64,000 nucleotides of DNA from Chitinophagales bacterium (GCA_015655015.1 JAATFV010000096.1:1-64000); one strand, 5' to 3'. Counted from the first letter of the stretch, positions 43,002 through 53,560 are shown. Translations and numbers: made by a program. The notes: generated by a model from the sequence alone, not told the origin.

Positions 43002-45431
43002 CTACGGTTGTATGATCTTCTCCACATGACTCAGCTTCCCCTCTTCATTGACCCCCTCCAAAACAATCCGTATCTTTTTGGTAATATCATTGTTGTAGAA
43101 CTGGATATTGATCCTCTTATTATCCTTGTCCGTAAGCACAAACGGCTTCCAGTACAAGGTCGTGCGAAGGTCCTCCTGTTCATTCTGGGCTGAATTTTCT
43201 GAATAGTTCGGCACATAGAACTCCTTCATGGGAGAATACCCCGTCAATAAGGCGCGATCCAGCCCTTTAAAGCTGGCATCCGATTTCTTCTCATCTCCTC
43301 CCTTCTTAGTATACACGGCAATTACACCTCCCGCTCCTCCGCCAAACCCTACGCCCGAGCCCGGCCGGAATACTTTCACCATTGCCACATCCGACACAGG
43401 AGTAGATTGCAGCTGCGATTCGTCTACCTGCATTTCATTCAGGTATAAAGAAGGTTTGGAACCCCGCCACGTGAGGGAAGGAGCGCCGCCGGGACCTTGT
43501 CCGGTGGTAATCTGCAACCCCGCTACCTTTCCTTGCAGGTACTGAAAGATATCCATCATCGCGACGGCATAGGGATCGTTGATCAGATCGAAAGTATAGG
43601 CATCTCCCCCGCTGAACATGCCTGAAGTATATTTTTCATCCAGCTTTTCCGCATCCGTTTTTACCCTGCCTTTCACCGTAACCGCTTCCAGGGTCTTCAC
43701 TTTCTGGTCCGTTATAGGTTTGACACGGGCGATCTCTTCCGTAATGAACCGGTTTCTTCTTAAATAAATGGAATCCTCGGCCGTCCACCCTTCATAAGAC
43801 TGCATCAGCGGTCTCACCATCCTGGATCCTTTTATAAGGCCGGTATTGAACGTCACAGCCGCTTCATTGGATAACTTACGATTCACATTGAACTGGTAAA
43901 AAGCTCTTACCGTGTCATAAAAGACCAGGCCGGTGATCCCGAATTTCAGCCCCGACAAATGAGGCACGGATAACATCTGCGTACTCGAATCCTTCCGGCT
44001 GAGTATCACGTTCAGAGACTCTTCCTTGCTGATCTTATACGGGTCCACTCCCAATACATCCACTTTAATAGAAAGATAATTCTGCTCCGGAGTTTTAATG
44101 ACAGGCAGTTTTCCTTTAACCAGCAGGTCCCAGTTAAACCGGCGCCAGCCATGTGTCATCATCACCAGGTCCAGATGCCCCGCCGTACTATCGGACTTAT
44201 TGGAAAAATAATAATAGGGATTGTGCACCTTCCCCTTCAATTCTCCTGTCAGCAGGAGCCGGGAAATAATATTATCGTCACCGGGAAATTCGCCGTCAGC
44301 CGTTGCATCTGTGACCGACAGGGAAAAATTAGTACGCAGCGTATCCGGCACCTCGATCTGGAGATTGTTCTTTCCTCTTTTATTGACGCTCTTTTCCAGG
44401 ATCGCCAGCTCAGGGTTGAATTCATAGTCACGATTATTGACAAATACTACCCGCTCTGACACCGGTTGCTCCAGCTCATTGAAGACGGTGATCTGCAGCA
44501 CTCCCGTCGGCAGCTGGCCGGTAGGTATCGTTCCCCCGCTCATAAAATTCTCTTCCAGGTTGATCTTTGCCTTATATACCAGGTGCTGGTGCATATGCGC
44601 AATGATCGTGAGATGTTTGTATTCAGGGGCTCCTTCCGCCGCACGGGCAACGGAGAACAACACTTTCTGATTGCCGCTGATGGCCCTTAATACCGCTCCC
44701 GTCGTTTTCACCTCCGGCAAGGGAGTCCGACGCTCTACCCCATGTTCATCTTTCCAGACGGCTACCAGGGAATCGCCTTTTTCCGGCGTTACGAGGAATT
44801 TGCCCATCCCATCATGCTCGGAACTAAAGACCAGCAGCTCCTTACCCTTTGCATCCTGTAAGGAGCCATTCACAGCGACGGGTATTCCGAATTGATCATT
44901 CGCCTTAAAGGCCACCATGCTTTCCAGCCCGACTACCAGGTCTCCTCCCTCCGGAAAGAACTGGATACGCGCCTGCTTCGGGGGGGCAGTGAATTCCGAG
45001 TCCATTTTTTTATCGTAAATACGAATATCTTTCTCATAATAAAAAGCCGTATCGAAATTCGTCATCCAGGTCGTATAAGCCCTGAAATGAAGATGCCTGC
45101 TTTTTAACGTTTTCGGAATGTCATAACTGCCCGCCGTAGTAGACTCCATGACAGGAGATACCTTACGCTCCAGGATCTTACCGTCCCCGTCAGACAGCTC
45201 CGTATAAAAGTTTTTACTGAAAGGAGAAGGATCGGGACCGGTGAAGATATATGCCTTGAACCAAATGGTCTCACCCGGATTGTACATATTTTTATCGAAG
45301 TGCACATGAACTTTTTCCTGCGGGTAATTAGTCGCATAGACATTCATCATGGAATCCAGCTTCTGGGCATAGGACAAACAAGGGAACAGAAAGACCAGGG
45401 CAATTAATACTACGTAGCGATAATTGTTCAT
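43002..45431 (-). CDS. Exported protein with macroglobulin-like N-terminus and TonB-receptor plug domain, no barrel
   Basis: An 809-residue protein with a signal peptide (about 1-22). The N-terminal part around EKVHVHFDKNMYNPGETIWFKAY resembles the MG2 domain of alpha-2-macroglobulins. Near residues 620-710 lies a TonB-dependent-receptor plug-like domain, with IFQYLQGKVAGLQI, LTWRGSKPSLYLNEMQV and VMVKVFRPGSGVGFGGG-type glycine segments. Only about 100 residues follow, too few for a 22-strand barrel. I know such proteins as a Bacteroidota-specific family without an assigned function. First gene of the minus-strand run. Confidence 0.8.
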   Translation of the reverse strand: MNNYRYVVLIALVFLFPCLSYAQKLDSMMNVYATNYPQEKVHVHFDKNMYNPGETIWFKAYIFTGPDPSPFSKNFYTELSDGDGKILERKVSPVMESTTAGSYDIPKTLKSRHLHFRAYTTWMTNFDTAFYYEKDIRIYDKKMDSEFTAPPKQARIQFFPEGGDLVVGLESMVAFKANDQFGIPVAVNGSLQDAKGKELLVFSSEHDGMGKFLVTPEKGDSLVAVWKDEHGVERRTPLPEVKTTGAVLRAISGNQKVLFSVARAAEGAPEYKHLTIIAHMHQHLVYKAKINLEENFMSGGTIPTGQLPTGVLQITVFNELEQPVSERVVFVNNRDYEFNPELAILEKSVNKRGKNNLQIEVPDTLRTNFSLSVTDATADGEFPGDDNIISRLLLTGELKGKVHNPYYYFSNKSDSTAGHLDLVMMTHGWRRFNWDLLVKGKLPVIKTPEQNYLSIKVDVLGVDPYKISKEESLNVILSRKDSSTQMLSVPHLSGLKFGITGLVFYDTVRAFYQFNVNRKLSNEAAVTFNTGLIKGSRMVRPLMQSYEGWTAEDSIYLRRNRFITEEIARVKPITDQKVKTLEAVTVKGRVKTDAEKLDEKYTSGMFSGGDAYTFDLINDPYAVAMMDIFQYLQGKVAGLQITTGQGPGGAPSLTWRGSKPSLYLNEMQVDESQLQSTPVSDVAMVKVFRPGSGVGFGGGAGGVIAVYTKKGGDEKKSDASFKGLDRALLTGYSPMKEFYVPNYSENSAQNEQEDLRTTLYWKPFVLTDKDNKRINIQFYNNDITKKIRIVLEGVNEEGKLSHVEKIIQP

Positions 45432-45536
45432 ACAGATAAAATTACGGCTTTAAATCTCCGACAATCAGGGAAACTAATTAAAATGCGCATAATTTCGGGA
45501 ATGTTTTAGAACTTTCATGAAGAAAAAAATGTTAAA

Positions 45537-47048
45537 ATGGTTTTAACAAAATCCTCCAAAGACCTCTATACGGAATATAAGGATCGTATGCAAAAAATTG
45601 CCGATGTAAAATATGCGGCAGCCGTTTTGCAATGGGACCAGGAAACCTATTTACCCGTTAAAGGAGCAGCCTTCCGTGGCCGGCAGCTGGCCAGCTTATC
45701 GGAAATAGCCCATGAGTGGCTCACAGCCGGGTCCCTCGGTGACCTTTTGACGGAATTGAATGCCCGGTCAGATCTTTCCGGAGACCAGCAACGAAATGTA
45801 GCGTTGAGCCTGGAAGATTACACAAAACAAAAGAAATTCAGTCCTGCCTTTGTCCGCCTTTTAAGTGAAACGACCTCCCGCAGCTTTCACGCATGGATCA
45901 AAGCCCGGTCAGCCAATTCATTCACTCTCTTTAAAGAAGACCTGGATAACGTCGTGCAGCTAAAAAAGCAGGAGGCTGAAATGGCCGGTTACGAACAGCA
46001 TCCCTATAATGCCCTGGTGGATCAATTTGAAAAAGGCTGCACCGTAACGCTGCTGGATAAGGTGTTCAGCCAGGTAAGGCCCCCGCTGCAGGACCTGCTG
46101 GACCGCATCCGGGCCCAACAACAGGTAGACGATTCCTTCCTGCATCAATTCTATCCCAAACAACAACAATGGGATTTCGGCATGGAGCTGATCCGGCAAA
46201 TGGGGTTTGATTTCGAAGCCGGCAGGCAGGACCTCTCCGAACACCCATTCACCACCAGCTTTAATAACAAGGATGTCCGGATCACTACCCGCATAGACGA
46301 AATGGATTTCAGTCATATGACCTGGAGCTGCATCCATGAAACAGGCCATGCCTTATATGAACAGGGACTACCGGAAGAATACTACGGCCTGCCGCTGGGC
46401 GAATACGCATCCCTGAGCATCCATGAGTCACAATCCCGGTTATGGGAAAACAATGTTGGAAGGAGCCGCGCCTGGTGGCAACATTGGTATCCGATCCTCC
46501 AGGCTGCCTTCCCCTCCCAATTAAAGGAGGTGTCCCCGGAGCAGTTTTACAAAGGCATCAATAAGACCGGGGCCTCCCTGATCCGAACCGAAGCCGATGA
46601 AGTATCCTATCATTTCCATGTGATGATCCGGTACGAGCTGGAAAAAAGCCTGATCGAAGGCTCTCTTTCCGTACATGATATTCCAGCCTACTGGAATCAG
46701 CAATATGCCAGTTATCTGGGAGTGACCGTGCCGGACGATAAAAGGGGCTGTTTGCAGGACGTACACTGGAGCCATGGCAGTTTTGGCTATTTCCCCACCT
46801 ATAGCCTTGGCAGCTTCTATGGGGCCCAACTATTCTTAGCAGCTAAAAATCAGGACAATACGATCGAAAAATCCATCGAAAAAGGAGAAACGGCCTCCCT
46901 GCTGGCCTGGTTGCGCCAGCATATTCATCGGCATGGGCGGTGTTACACCAGTGAGGAATTATGCCAGCAGGCCACAGGGCAAACCCTGGATATTCAACAT
47001 TTTTTACATTACTTACTTGATAAATACAATAATATTTACAACTTTTGA
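45537..47048 (+). CDS. Carboxypeptidase, M32 family
   Basis: A 503-residue zinc carboxypeptidase. The HEXXH site is HETGHALYEQG (about 263-273), and the third ligand plus the M32 fingerprint is HESQSR about 27 residues later. The N-terminus (LQWDQETYLPVKGAAFRGRQLA) and the late DVHWSHGSFGYFPTYSLG are equally typical. No signal peptide, so cytoplasmic, releasing C-terminal residues from peptides. It is followed after 15 bases by the lipoprotein gene. Confidence 0.92.
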   Translation: MVLTKSSKDLYTEYKDRMQKIADVKYAAAVLQWDQETYLPVKGAAFRGRQLASLSEIAHEWLTAGSLGDLLTELNARSDLSGDQQRNVALSLEDYTKQKKFSPAFVRLLSETTSRSFHAWIKARSANSFTLFKEDLDNVVQLKKQEAEMAGYEQHPYNALVDQFEKGCTVTLLDKVFSQVRPPLQDLLDRIRAQQQVDDSFLHQFYPKQQQWDFGMELIRQMGFDFEAGRQDLSEHPFTTSFNNKDVRITTRIDEMDFSHMTWSCIHETGHALYEQGLPEEYYGLPLGEYASLSIHESQSRLWENNVGRSRAWWQHWYPILQAAFPSQLKEVSPEQFYKGINKTGASLIRTEADEVSYHFHVMIRYELEKSLIEGSLSVHDIPAYWNQQYASYLGVTVPDDKRGCLQDVHWSHGSFGYFPTYSLGSFYGAQLFLAAKNQDNTIEKSIEKGETASLLAWLRQHIHRHGRCYTSEELCQQATGQTLDIQHFLHYLLDKYNNIYNF

Positions 47049-47063
47049 GGAGAAATCCAGCCT

Positions 47064-47483
47064 ATGAAGCCACGATACCCGTTCTTTTTACTGATTTTTA
47101 TCTGTTCGCTGATCTCCTGCAAGAAATTCATACAGCAACAGGAAGAAAAAGCTGCACTAGCTATCATCACCAACGGGTTTTGGTATATTCAGCACTATCA
47201 GCAAAATGACAGCGACATTACCGCTTCTTTCTCAGGTTATCTCTTTAAATTTGACGCGAATGGAATGGTGACCGGCGCAAAAGACACTGTTTCTGTGAAA
47301 GGAACCTGGTCTACGAATATAGCCGCAAGGGCAATAATAACCAATTTTCCTACGGCTGTACCGCCCGTTATGTATCTGAATGAGACCTGGAAGATCACAG
47401 ACAGTTATACGGATAGCGTGGTTGCCACTTCAAAAGATACCTTAAATAATACTTCCAATATCCTGCATTTGAAAAAGCAATAG
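47064..47483 (+). CDS. Small lipoprotein, lipocalin-like
   Basis: A 139-residue lipoprotein: hydrophobic signal (PFFLLIFICSLISC) with the lipobox LISC, cysteine at about residue 19. The mature part is beta-rich and begins LAIITNGFWYIQHYQQNDSDIT, similar in layout to the small lipocalin-like lipoproteins of Bacteroidota. No catalytic motif. Co-transcribed with the carboxypeptidase. Confidence 0.7.
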   Translation: MKPRYPFFLLIFICSLISCKKFIQQQEEKAALAIITNGFWYIQHYQQNDSDITASFSGYLFKFDANGMVTGAKDTVSVKGTWSTNIAARAIITNFPTAVPPVMYLNETWKITDSYTDSVVATSKDTLNNTSNILHLKKQ

Positions 47484-47572
47484 TTGCTCTGATCCCTTAA
47501 AATACTCCTTTCGCCCTTTCCCTGGCAAATACGTCCGGCTGGAGGGAATGTTTTTTTGCATCAAAATTCATT

Positions 47573-50500
47573 TTGTTGATCAGAATACGATTCATTTTGT
47601 GCTGCTGCCTCTGTTCGATCGGGATCATTAGCGCCCATGCGCAAGTGCCTGTCCCGGAATTTTCCGCATCCACCGTTTCCGGCTGCGGCCCCCTGTCCGT
47701 TAGCTTTAAAGACCTTTCCGCCGGCGCCCCGATCTATTGGACCTGGGACTTCGGCAACGGGCAAATATCCAGCCTGCAGAACCCTTCGACAACTTATGGC
47801 GCTCCCGGCACCTATACCGTCACCCTGATCGTTAGAAATAAGGACGGGGCCAATTCAATCCGGAAAACGGATTATATCACCGTCTTTCCTTTCCCATCCG
47901 CCAATTTTGGCTCAGACCTTACCGTAGCCTGCGCACCTGCCAGCGTCCGGTTTAATGACCTGTCCACCCCTGGTCAGGGCTCTCTTACACAATGGACATG
48001 GAATTTCGGGGACGGGGCTACCAGCAACCAGCCCAATCCTTCCCATACCTATTCCGCAACGGGTTATTATACGGTCGCCCTGAAGGTTACCAATTCGGGA
48101 GGATGTTCCAATACTGCTTCGAGGGGACGTTATATCCGTGTCATCCCCGGCGCCCAGGCAGCCTTTTCCTGGTCACAGGGCTCCCCGGGTTGTTCCGCAC
48201 CGTTTGATATTAATTTTATCAACCAGACGGCAGGCCCGGGAACGCTGTCTTATGCCTGGGACCTGGGCAACGGTTCCACATCGACACAGACCGCTCCCAT
48301 AACTACCTACCCTTCCAATAATCCTTATAGCGTAACGCTCATAGCAAAAAGCAGCCTGGGCTGCAGTGACACGGTCACAAAAGCAGTCAGCTTTCAGGGA
48401 GGGACACCGGTTATTACTGCGCCCGACCAGGCCTGCGTCAATACCACCGTCAATTTCCAGAACGGTTCCTCGCCCGCCCCCGTTTCCTCCTCCTGGGATT
48501 TCGGCGACGGATCTACCGCATCCGTAGCTAATCCGGATAAGACTTATACAGCCCCGGGCACTTATACGGTCACGCTGACGAATATATATTCATCCTGCAC
48601 CGCTTCCATTACCAAAACTATTAAGATCGTCACTGCCCCTGTGGTCAACTTTATAGCGGATAAAACAGCCGCCTGCGTTGCCCCGCTGACCGTCACCTTT
48701 ACAGACCAGACACCCAACGCCAATGGCTGGCACTGGGATTTCGGGGATGGCGGCACTTCGACCGATCAAAACCCGCAGCATACTTATACAGGTTTGAGCA
48801 ATTTCGATGTACAGCTCACTGTCACCACCGCAGCGGGCTGTACTGCTACCGGTATTAAAAAACAGTTCATCCGGATAGCAGCCCCGACAGCAACGATCAA
48901 TGCCGCAACGGCGCAGGGATGTATCGCCCCTGCCGTCATTCATCCCACAGCGAATGTAGCTGCCGTGGACGGGGTAGCTGGCTATACATGGTCTTCCCCG
49001 GACGCATCTTCCTCTTCCGGAGTTAATACAGCTAACCCTTCCTTCACCTATGCCGCCGAAGGCCGTCATGACCTGAGTCTGACGATCACAACAACCGGCG
49101 GATGCACGTTCAGTCAGACATTTACGAACGCCATCCTCACCGGGGCTCCCACCACCCCGCTTTTCGACGCGGATAATAGCAGCCCCTGCGCACACCTGCC
49201 GGTGACTTTCACGTCCACTTCCACTCCTGTGGATTCCTGGCTCTGGCAGTTCGGCGATGGCAGCACCAGCACGACCGCAGGTACCGTACAGCATACCTAT
49301 AATGCCACCGGTGATCACGATGTCAGCCTTACTATCGTTCATAGCGGATGTAAAACGTCCCTCACCAGGCAAATCGACGTCAATCCACCCATAGCCGGCT
49401 TTTCTTACACGATAGATTGCGAAACCCGGAAGAAAGTCACTTTTACGGACACTTCGAAGATCGATCTTACTAAAGGCAACCCAAGCTATAAATGGACTTT
49501 CGGCGACGGAAGCCCCGACGTACTGGTGAATGCGCCCCCTTATCCACCCGCAGCGCTGCTACATACATTTCCGGCAATAGGCACCTACACCGTCACAGAA
49601 ACCGTCACCAACGGGAGCTGCTCGGATACCAGGACGACTATTATTGACCTCGCTTCCGTTATACCTTCTTTCACCGTACCGGACAGCGTATGCAAGCATG
49701 CCAATTTTACCATAACCTCTACCAGTACACCTGCCTCCTCCATCGCATTTTATTCCTGGAGGATCGGCGCGGCCCCTTTCACACCAAAATCAGCCTCGGC
49801 CACCTATACTACCAGCTTGCCGAACACGGGAGATTACACGGTTGATCTGACAGCAACAGATGCCGGCGGCTGCCCTTTTACCGCCCCGCAAAAGACCGTC
49901 CACATCATCGGACCAGCCGCTAAATTCACCCCGGCTGCCGGCGGCTGCGCCAATAGTCCTATTCCATTCACGGATCAGTCTACTCCTTTTAATGCTAATT
50001 ATCCGATAACATCCTGGACATTGGACGGCGGAGACGGAACGCCTGCCGCAACGGCTCCCCCATTCACCCACAGTTATGCGCAGACGGGCTCTTACACGGC
50101 CATCCTCACCGTGACGGACTCCAAAGGCTGCACGGATAAATTCACTGCCCTTACCACGGTGCAGATAACAGCTCCCCAAGCCGGCTTTTTTGCACCGGAC
50201 ACGCTCTATTGCCCCAACGCGCCATTACCCTTCACGGATTCTTCCCGGGGAGATAATCTCGTCTACAGCTGGGATTTTGGCGACGGGGCCGCCATCAACG
50301 GTCTTACCACGCCCGGTACCACCCACCCCTATACGACCGACGAAAAATACTACAGCGTAAAGCTAAAGGTCACCGATGGGGCCGGCTGCTCCGACTCCGT
50401 CACGCGGACCGGCTATATCCATATCCAATCCCCCATAGCCTCCTTTACCCAGCAGGACACTACCGGCATCTGCCTGCCCATGCAGACTTCATTCTTCCCC

Positions 50501-51985
50501 GCAGGACAATATTACGATTCCCTTTATTGGGGCTTCGGCGACGGCTCGACGTCCAACCTCGACACGACATCGCATTTCTATAATAATTATGGCACATTCC
50601 ATGATACCTTATACCTGAAAGGCGCCGGAGGATGCATCTCCTTCGCTACCCAAAATGTGTACGTCTATAATCCCAATACAACGGGATTTGCCTACGGCCC
50701 TAAATTGACCGGCTGCGATTCCCTCCGGTTGGATTTCCAGCTCACCCCTCCCCCCTATACCCGGTTCACCCTGAACTTCGGAGATGGAAAGGCAGACTCC
50801 TCCGGCAATAAAACGCCGTCCCATGAATATAACTTACCCTCTACCTATGGCCCCCAGCTGATCTTGCAGGATTCTACCGGCTGTATCGTGACCATCGGCG
50901 CATTGGGCGGTAACATCAAAGTATTGGGAGCGATCCCTTTCTTTAACATGAATGAAAAAAAATTCTGTGACGCCGGTACTATCTTCTTCACTGATTTTAC
51001 CATTTCCAATGATAAACCCGTTAACATGGCCTGGGATTTTGGGGACGGCTCGACGGCAACAGGTACGGTGGATGACCCCAACACAGAGAACCCCTCGCAT
51101 TCATATACATTCCCCGGTCTCTTTACCCCAAGGCTGACCTTGACGACCAACAGCGGCTGCACCGAAAATTATACCGATACCGCCTATATTTACCAGACAC
51201 CCCATCCCGTGATCACACTGCCCAACCCGTCTTGCATCAATGTTCCGCTCCAGTTCCAGGGCAGCCTGACGACACCCGCAGATCCGGTCGATACCGTGAA
51301 CTGGGCCTGGAACTTTGGAAATGGAACGACATCCGCAGGGGAAGATCCGCTTATATCCTTTTCACAGGCCGGCCCATATACCGTCAGCCTCCGCACATTT
51401 GTCACCTTCGGCTGCAGCGATACCACCAGCCTGCCCATTACAATCAACCCTTCGCCTGTCATCAAGGGACCTCCGGAGATTACCACACCGGTAGGGATCC
51501 CGGTCACGATCCCCTTCTCCTACAGTACCGATGTTACCGGTTATGCCTGGACCCCTCCCGCTGATCTCAGTTGCGCCGATTGTCCCAACCCGTCAGCCAG
51601 CCCCACTTTCAGCACTTTGTACAGTGTAACAGTGACGGATATCAACAACTGCATGTCCAGGGATACCATCCTGGTCAAAACCGTTTGTAATGGTAAAAAT
51701 TACTTTGTGCCGAATACCTTTTCACCCAACAACGACGGCGTCAATGATGTCTTTTATCCAAGGGGGAACAGCCTCTATAATATACAATCCATGCGGGTGT
51801 TCAACCGCTGGGGACAAATGGTATTCGAACGAAGGAATTTCCCGGCCAATACGGCGTCTGAAGGATGGGACGGAACTTTTAATGGTCATCCGGCTCCGTC
51901 TGATGCCTACGTTTATATTATAGAAGTAGTTTGTGACAATGCGCAGATCGTCGCCCTGAAAGGAGACGTTACCCTTATCCGATGA
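47573..51985 (+). CDS. Large PKD-repeat surface protein with gliding-motility C-terminal sorting domain
   Basis: A 1470-residue exported protein, SprB-like in layout. A signal peptide (ends near SAHAQ) is followed by about 14-16 PKD-type beta-sandwich repeats, recognised by WDFGDG-like motifs (WTWDFGNG, WTWNFGDG, YAWDLGNG, WHWDFGDG, YKWTFGDG, YSWDFGDG, MAWDFGDG and others) about 80-90 residues apart. The C-terminal 95 residues begin YFVPNTFSPNNDGVNDVF and form the CHU_C/type B sorting domain of the type IX secretion system. The start is TTG at 47573; no in-frame ATG is near. The next gene is its likely SprF partner. Confidence 0.9.
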   Translation: MLIRIRFILCCCLCSIGIISAHAQVPVPEFSASTVSGCGPLSVSFKDLSAGAPIYWTWDFGNGQISSLQNPSTTYGAPGTYTVTLIVRNKDGANSIRKTDYITVFPFPSANFGSDLTVACAPASVRFNDLSTPGQGSLTQWTWNFGDGATSNQPNPSHTYSATGYYTVALKVTNSGGCSNTASRGRYIRVIPGAQAAFSWSQGSPGCSAPFDINFINQTAGPGTLSYAWDLGNGSTSTQTAPITTYPSNNPYSVTLIAKSSLGCSDTVTKAVSFQGGTPVITAPDQACVNTTVNFQNGSSPAPVSSSWDFGDGSTASVANPDKTYTAPGTYTVTLTNIYSSCTASITKTIKIVTAPVVNFIADKTAACVAPLTVTFTDQTPNANGWHWDFGDGGTSTDQNPQHTYTGLSNFDVQLTVTTAAGCTATGIKKQFIRIAAPTATINAATAQGCIAPAVIHPTANVAAVDGVAGYTWSSPDASSSSGVNTANPSFTYAAEGRHDLSLTITTTGGCTFSQTFTNAILTGAPTTPLFDADNSSPCAHLPVTFTSTSTPVDSWLWQFGDGSTSTTAGTVQHTYNATGDHDVSLTIVHSGCKTSLTRQIDVNPPIAGFSYTIDCETRKKVTFTDTSKIDLTKGNPSYKWTFGDGSPDVLVNAPPYPPAALLHTFPAIGTYTVTETVTNGSCSDTRTTIIDLASVIPSFTVPDSVCKHANFTITSTSTPASSIAFYSWRIGAAPFTPKSASATYTTSLPNTGDYTVDLTATDAGGCPFTAPQKTVHIIGPAAKFTPAAGGCANSPIPFTDQSTPFNANYPITSWTLDGGDGTPAATAPPFTHSYAQTGSYTAILTVTDSKGCTDKFTALTTVQITAPQAGFFAPDTLYCPNAPLPFTDSSRGDNLVYSWDFGDGAAINGLTTPGTTHPYTTDEKYYSVKLKVTDGAGCSDSVTRTGYIHIQSPIASFTQQDTTGICLPMQTSFFPAGQYYDSLYWGFGDGSTSNLDTTSHFYNNYGTFHDTLYLKGAGGCISFATQNVYVYNPNTTGFAYGPKLTGCDSLRLDFQLTPPPYTRFTLNFGDGKADSSGNKTPSHEYNLPSTYGPQLILQDSTGCIVTIGALGGNIKVLGAIPFFNMNEKKFCDAGTIFFTDFTISNDKPVNMAWDFGDGSTATGTVDDPNTENPSHSYTFPGLFTPRLTLTTNSGCTENYTDTAYIYQTPHPVITLPNPSCINVPLQFQGSLTTPADPVDTVNWAWNFGNGTTSAGEDPLISFSQAGPYTVSLRTFVTFGCSDTTSLPITINPSPVIKGPPEITTPVGIPVTIPFSYSTDVTGYAWTPPADLSCADCPNPSASPTFSTLYSVTVTDINNCMSRDTILVKTVCNGKNYFVPNTFSPNNDGVNDVFYPRGNSLYNIQSMRVFNRWGQMVFERRNFPANTASEGWDGTFNGHPAPSDAYVYIIEVVCDNAQIVALKGDVTLIR

Positions 51986-52022
51986 TCAGGCAATGATAAT
52001 CAAGTAATAAAATAGATACTAT

Positions 52023-53045
52023 TTGAAAACACGCTTAGCACATATCCTGTTTTGTCTTTTCGCCCTGCCATCCGCCCGGGCGCAGGATATTCATTTTTCT
52101 CAGTTCTTCGAGGCGCCGCTCCTGCGCAACCCCTCCCTGGCCGGGATATTTGCAGGAGACTACCGGGTACAGGCAGTCTTTCATGACCAGTGGAACAGCT
52201 TCTCCAACGCTTACCGCACAGGTTCCCTCAATGCAGAATATAAAATGCCCATCGGGAAAGGCCACGATTTCCTGACCACCGGCCTGCAGGTATTATATGA
52301 TAAAGCAGGGTCAGCAGCCTTGTCCACCACCGAATTTTTGCCCGCCCTGAATTATCACAAATCATTGAGCGACGAGAAAACAATGTATCTCTCCCTGGGG
52401 TTCATGGGTGGTCTGGTGAATAAATCAATTGATCTTTCCAAAATCACTACCAATAGCCAGTATAACGGTACCGCCTATGACCCGGCCCTCCCCGACGGGG
52501 AAACCCTCATCACCCCGAATATTCTTTACTGGGACGGCAGCCTGGGTATGAGCTTCAATACCAGCTTTGGAAGAGATCAGGGCAATACCATGTTCATAGG
52601 CGCAGCCTTGCATCACCTCAATCGTCCCAAAAACTCTTTTTATAAGAACCCTTCCATCGAGCTGGATCCCAAATATGTTTTCTCAGCAGGCGTGAAGCTC
52701 ATCATTAATGATTTCACTTACTTCACCCTCCAGGCTGATCATTCCAGGCAGGGCAGCTCACAGGAAACGATCGGTGGCGCACTATTCTCCTATAAGCTGG
52801 GAGATGATCCCGCCAATTCAGGATATATCCTGCACCTCGGCGGCTTCCTCCGTTGGAAAGATGCCCTGATCCCCGTATTAAAACTGGACATGAACGCCCT
52901 GTCGGTAGCCCTTAGCTACGATGTGAACGTCTCTCCCCTAAAGACCGCCAGCCAGGGACGGGGAGGAGTAGAACTATCTATCTCGTATATAGGATTTCTG
53001 GACCGCGAAAACGCAAAATACAGGATACTCTGTCCCAGGTTTTAA
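52023..53045 (+). CDS. PorP/SprF-family type IX secretion outer-membrane protein
   Basis: A 340-residue outer-membrane beta-barrel. The signal peptide ends at SARA-Q, and the mature start QDIHFSQFFEAPLLRNPSLAG is the family hallmark. PorP/SprF proteins attach to and help secrete a specific type B-sorted partner, which fits the 1470-residue protein ending 37 bases upstream. The start is TTG at 52023, the first codon of a good signal peptide. Whether it also serves other cargo is unknown. Confidence 0.92.
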   Translation: MKTRLAHILFCLFALPSARAQDIHFSQFFEAPLLRNPSLAGIFAGDYRVQAVFHDQWNSFSNAYRTGSLNAEYKMPIGKGHDFLTTGLQVLYDKAGSAALSTTEFLPALNYHKSLSDEKTMYLSLGFMGGLVNKSIDLSKITTNSQYNGTAYDPALPDGETLITPNILYWDGSLGMSFNTSFGRDQGNTMFIGAALHHLNRPKNSFYKNPSIELDPKYVFSAGVKLIINDFTYFTLQADHSRQGSSQETIGGALFSYKLGDDPANSGYILHLGGFLRWKDALIPVLKLDMNALSVALSYDVNVSPLKTASQGRGGVELSISYIGFLDRENAKYRILCPRF

Positions 53046-53070
53046 TCCTACTTTTACAAAAAAATTTACT

Positions 53071-53550
53071 ATGAGCGCAATTAAGCCAGAGCCAGGTCAG
53101 GCAGCACCGGACTTCAGCCTCTATGACTCCGACAAGAAAAAAGTCTCCCTGAGCGACTATAAAGGAAAAAATGTCCTGTTGTTATTCTTCCCACAGGCTT
53201 TTACCGGTACCTGCACCAAAGAACTCTGCAGCACCCGGGACAATATCGCTGTTTATAACCAGGCCAACGCCCAGGTATTAGGCATCAGCGTAGATTCCAT
53301 CTTCACGCTGGCAAAATATAAAGAAGAACAGCAGCTGAATTTCCCCCTGCTGAGCGATTTTAATAAAGAAGTTTCGACCGCTTATGGAACGCTCTACGAC
53401 AATTTTGTTTTTGACATGAAAGGAGTATCCAAACGCTCCGCTTTCGTCATCGACAAGTCAGGGATCGTACAATATGCCGAAGTATTGGAAACAGCCTCCG
53501 ATCTGCCCGATTTTACCGCGATACAGGCAATACTGTCAGGACTTAACTAA
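53071..53550 (+). CDS. Peroxiredoxin (AhpE/BCP-like)
   Basis: A 159-residue thioredoxin-fold peroxidase. The peroxidatic cysteine is in FFPQAFTGTCTKELC (about residue 50, with the Thr-x-x-Cys pattern), and a second cysteine, possibly resolving, is five residues later. It should reduce hydrogen or organic peroxides in the cytoplasm. It follows the SprF gene after 25 bases on the same strand, but a candidate -7 element (TACTTTTA, 53049-53056, 7 of 8) suggests its own promoter. Confidence 0.87.
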   Translation: MSAIKPEPGQAAPDFSLYDSDKKKVSLSDYKGKNVLLLFFPQAFTGTCTKELCSTRDNIAVYNQANAQVLGISVDSIFTLAKYKEEQQLNFPLLSDFNKEVSTAYGTLYDNFVFDMKGVSKRSAFVIDKSGIVQYAEVLETASDLPDFTAIQAILSGLN

Positions 53551-53560
53551 TTGAGAATGA

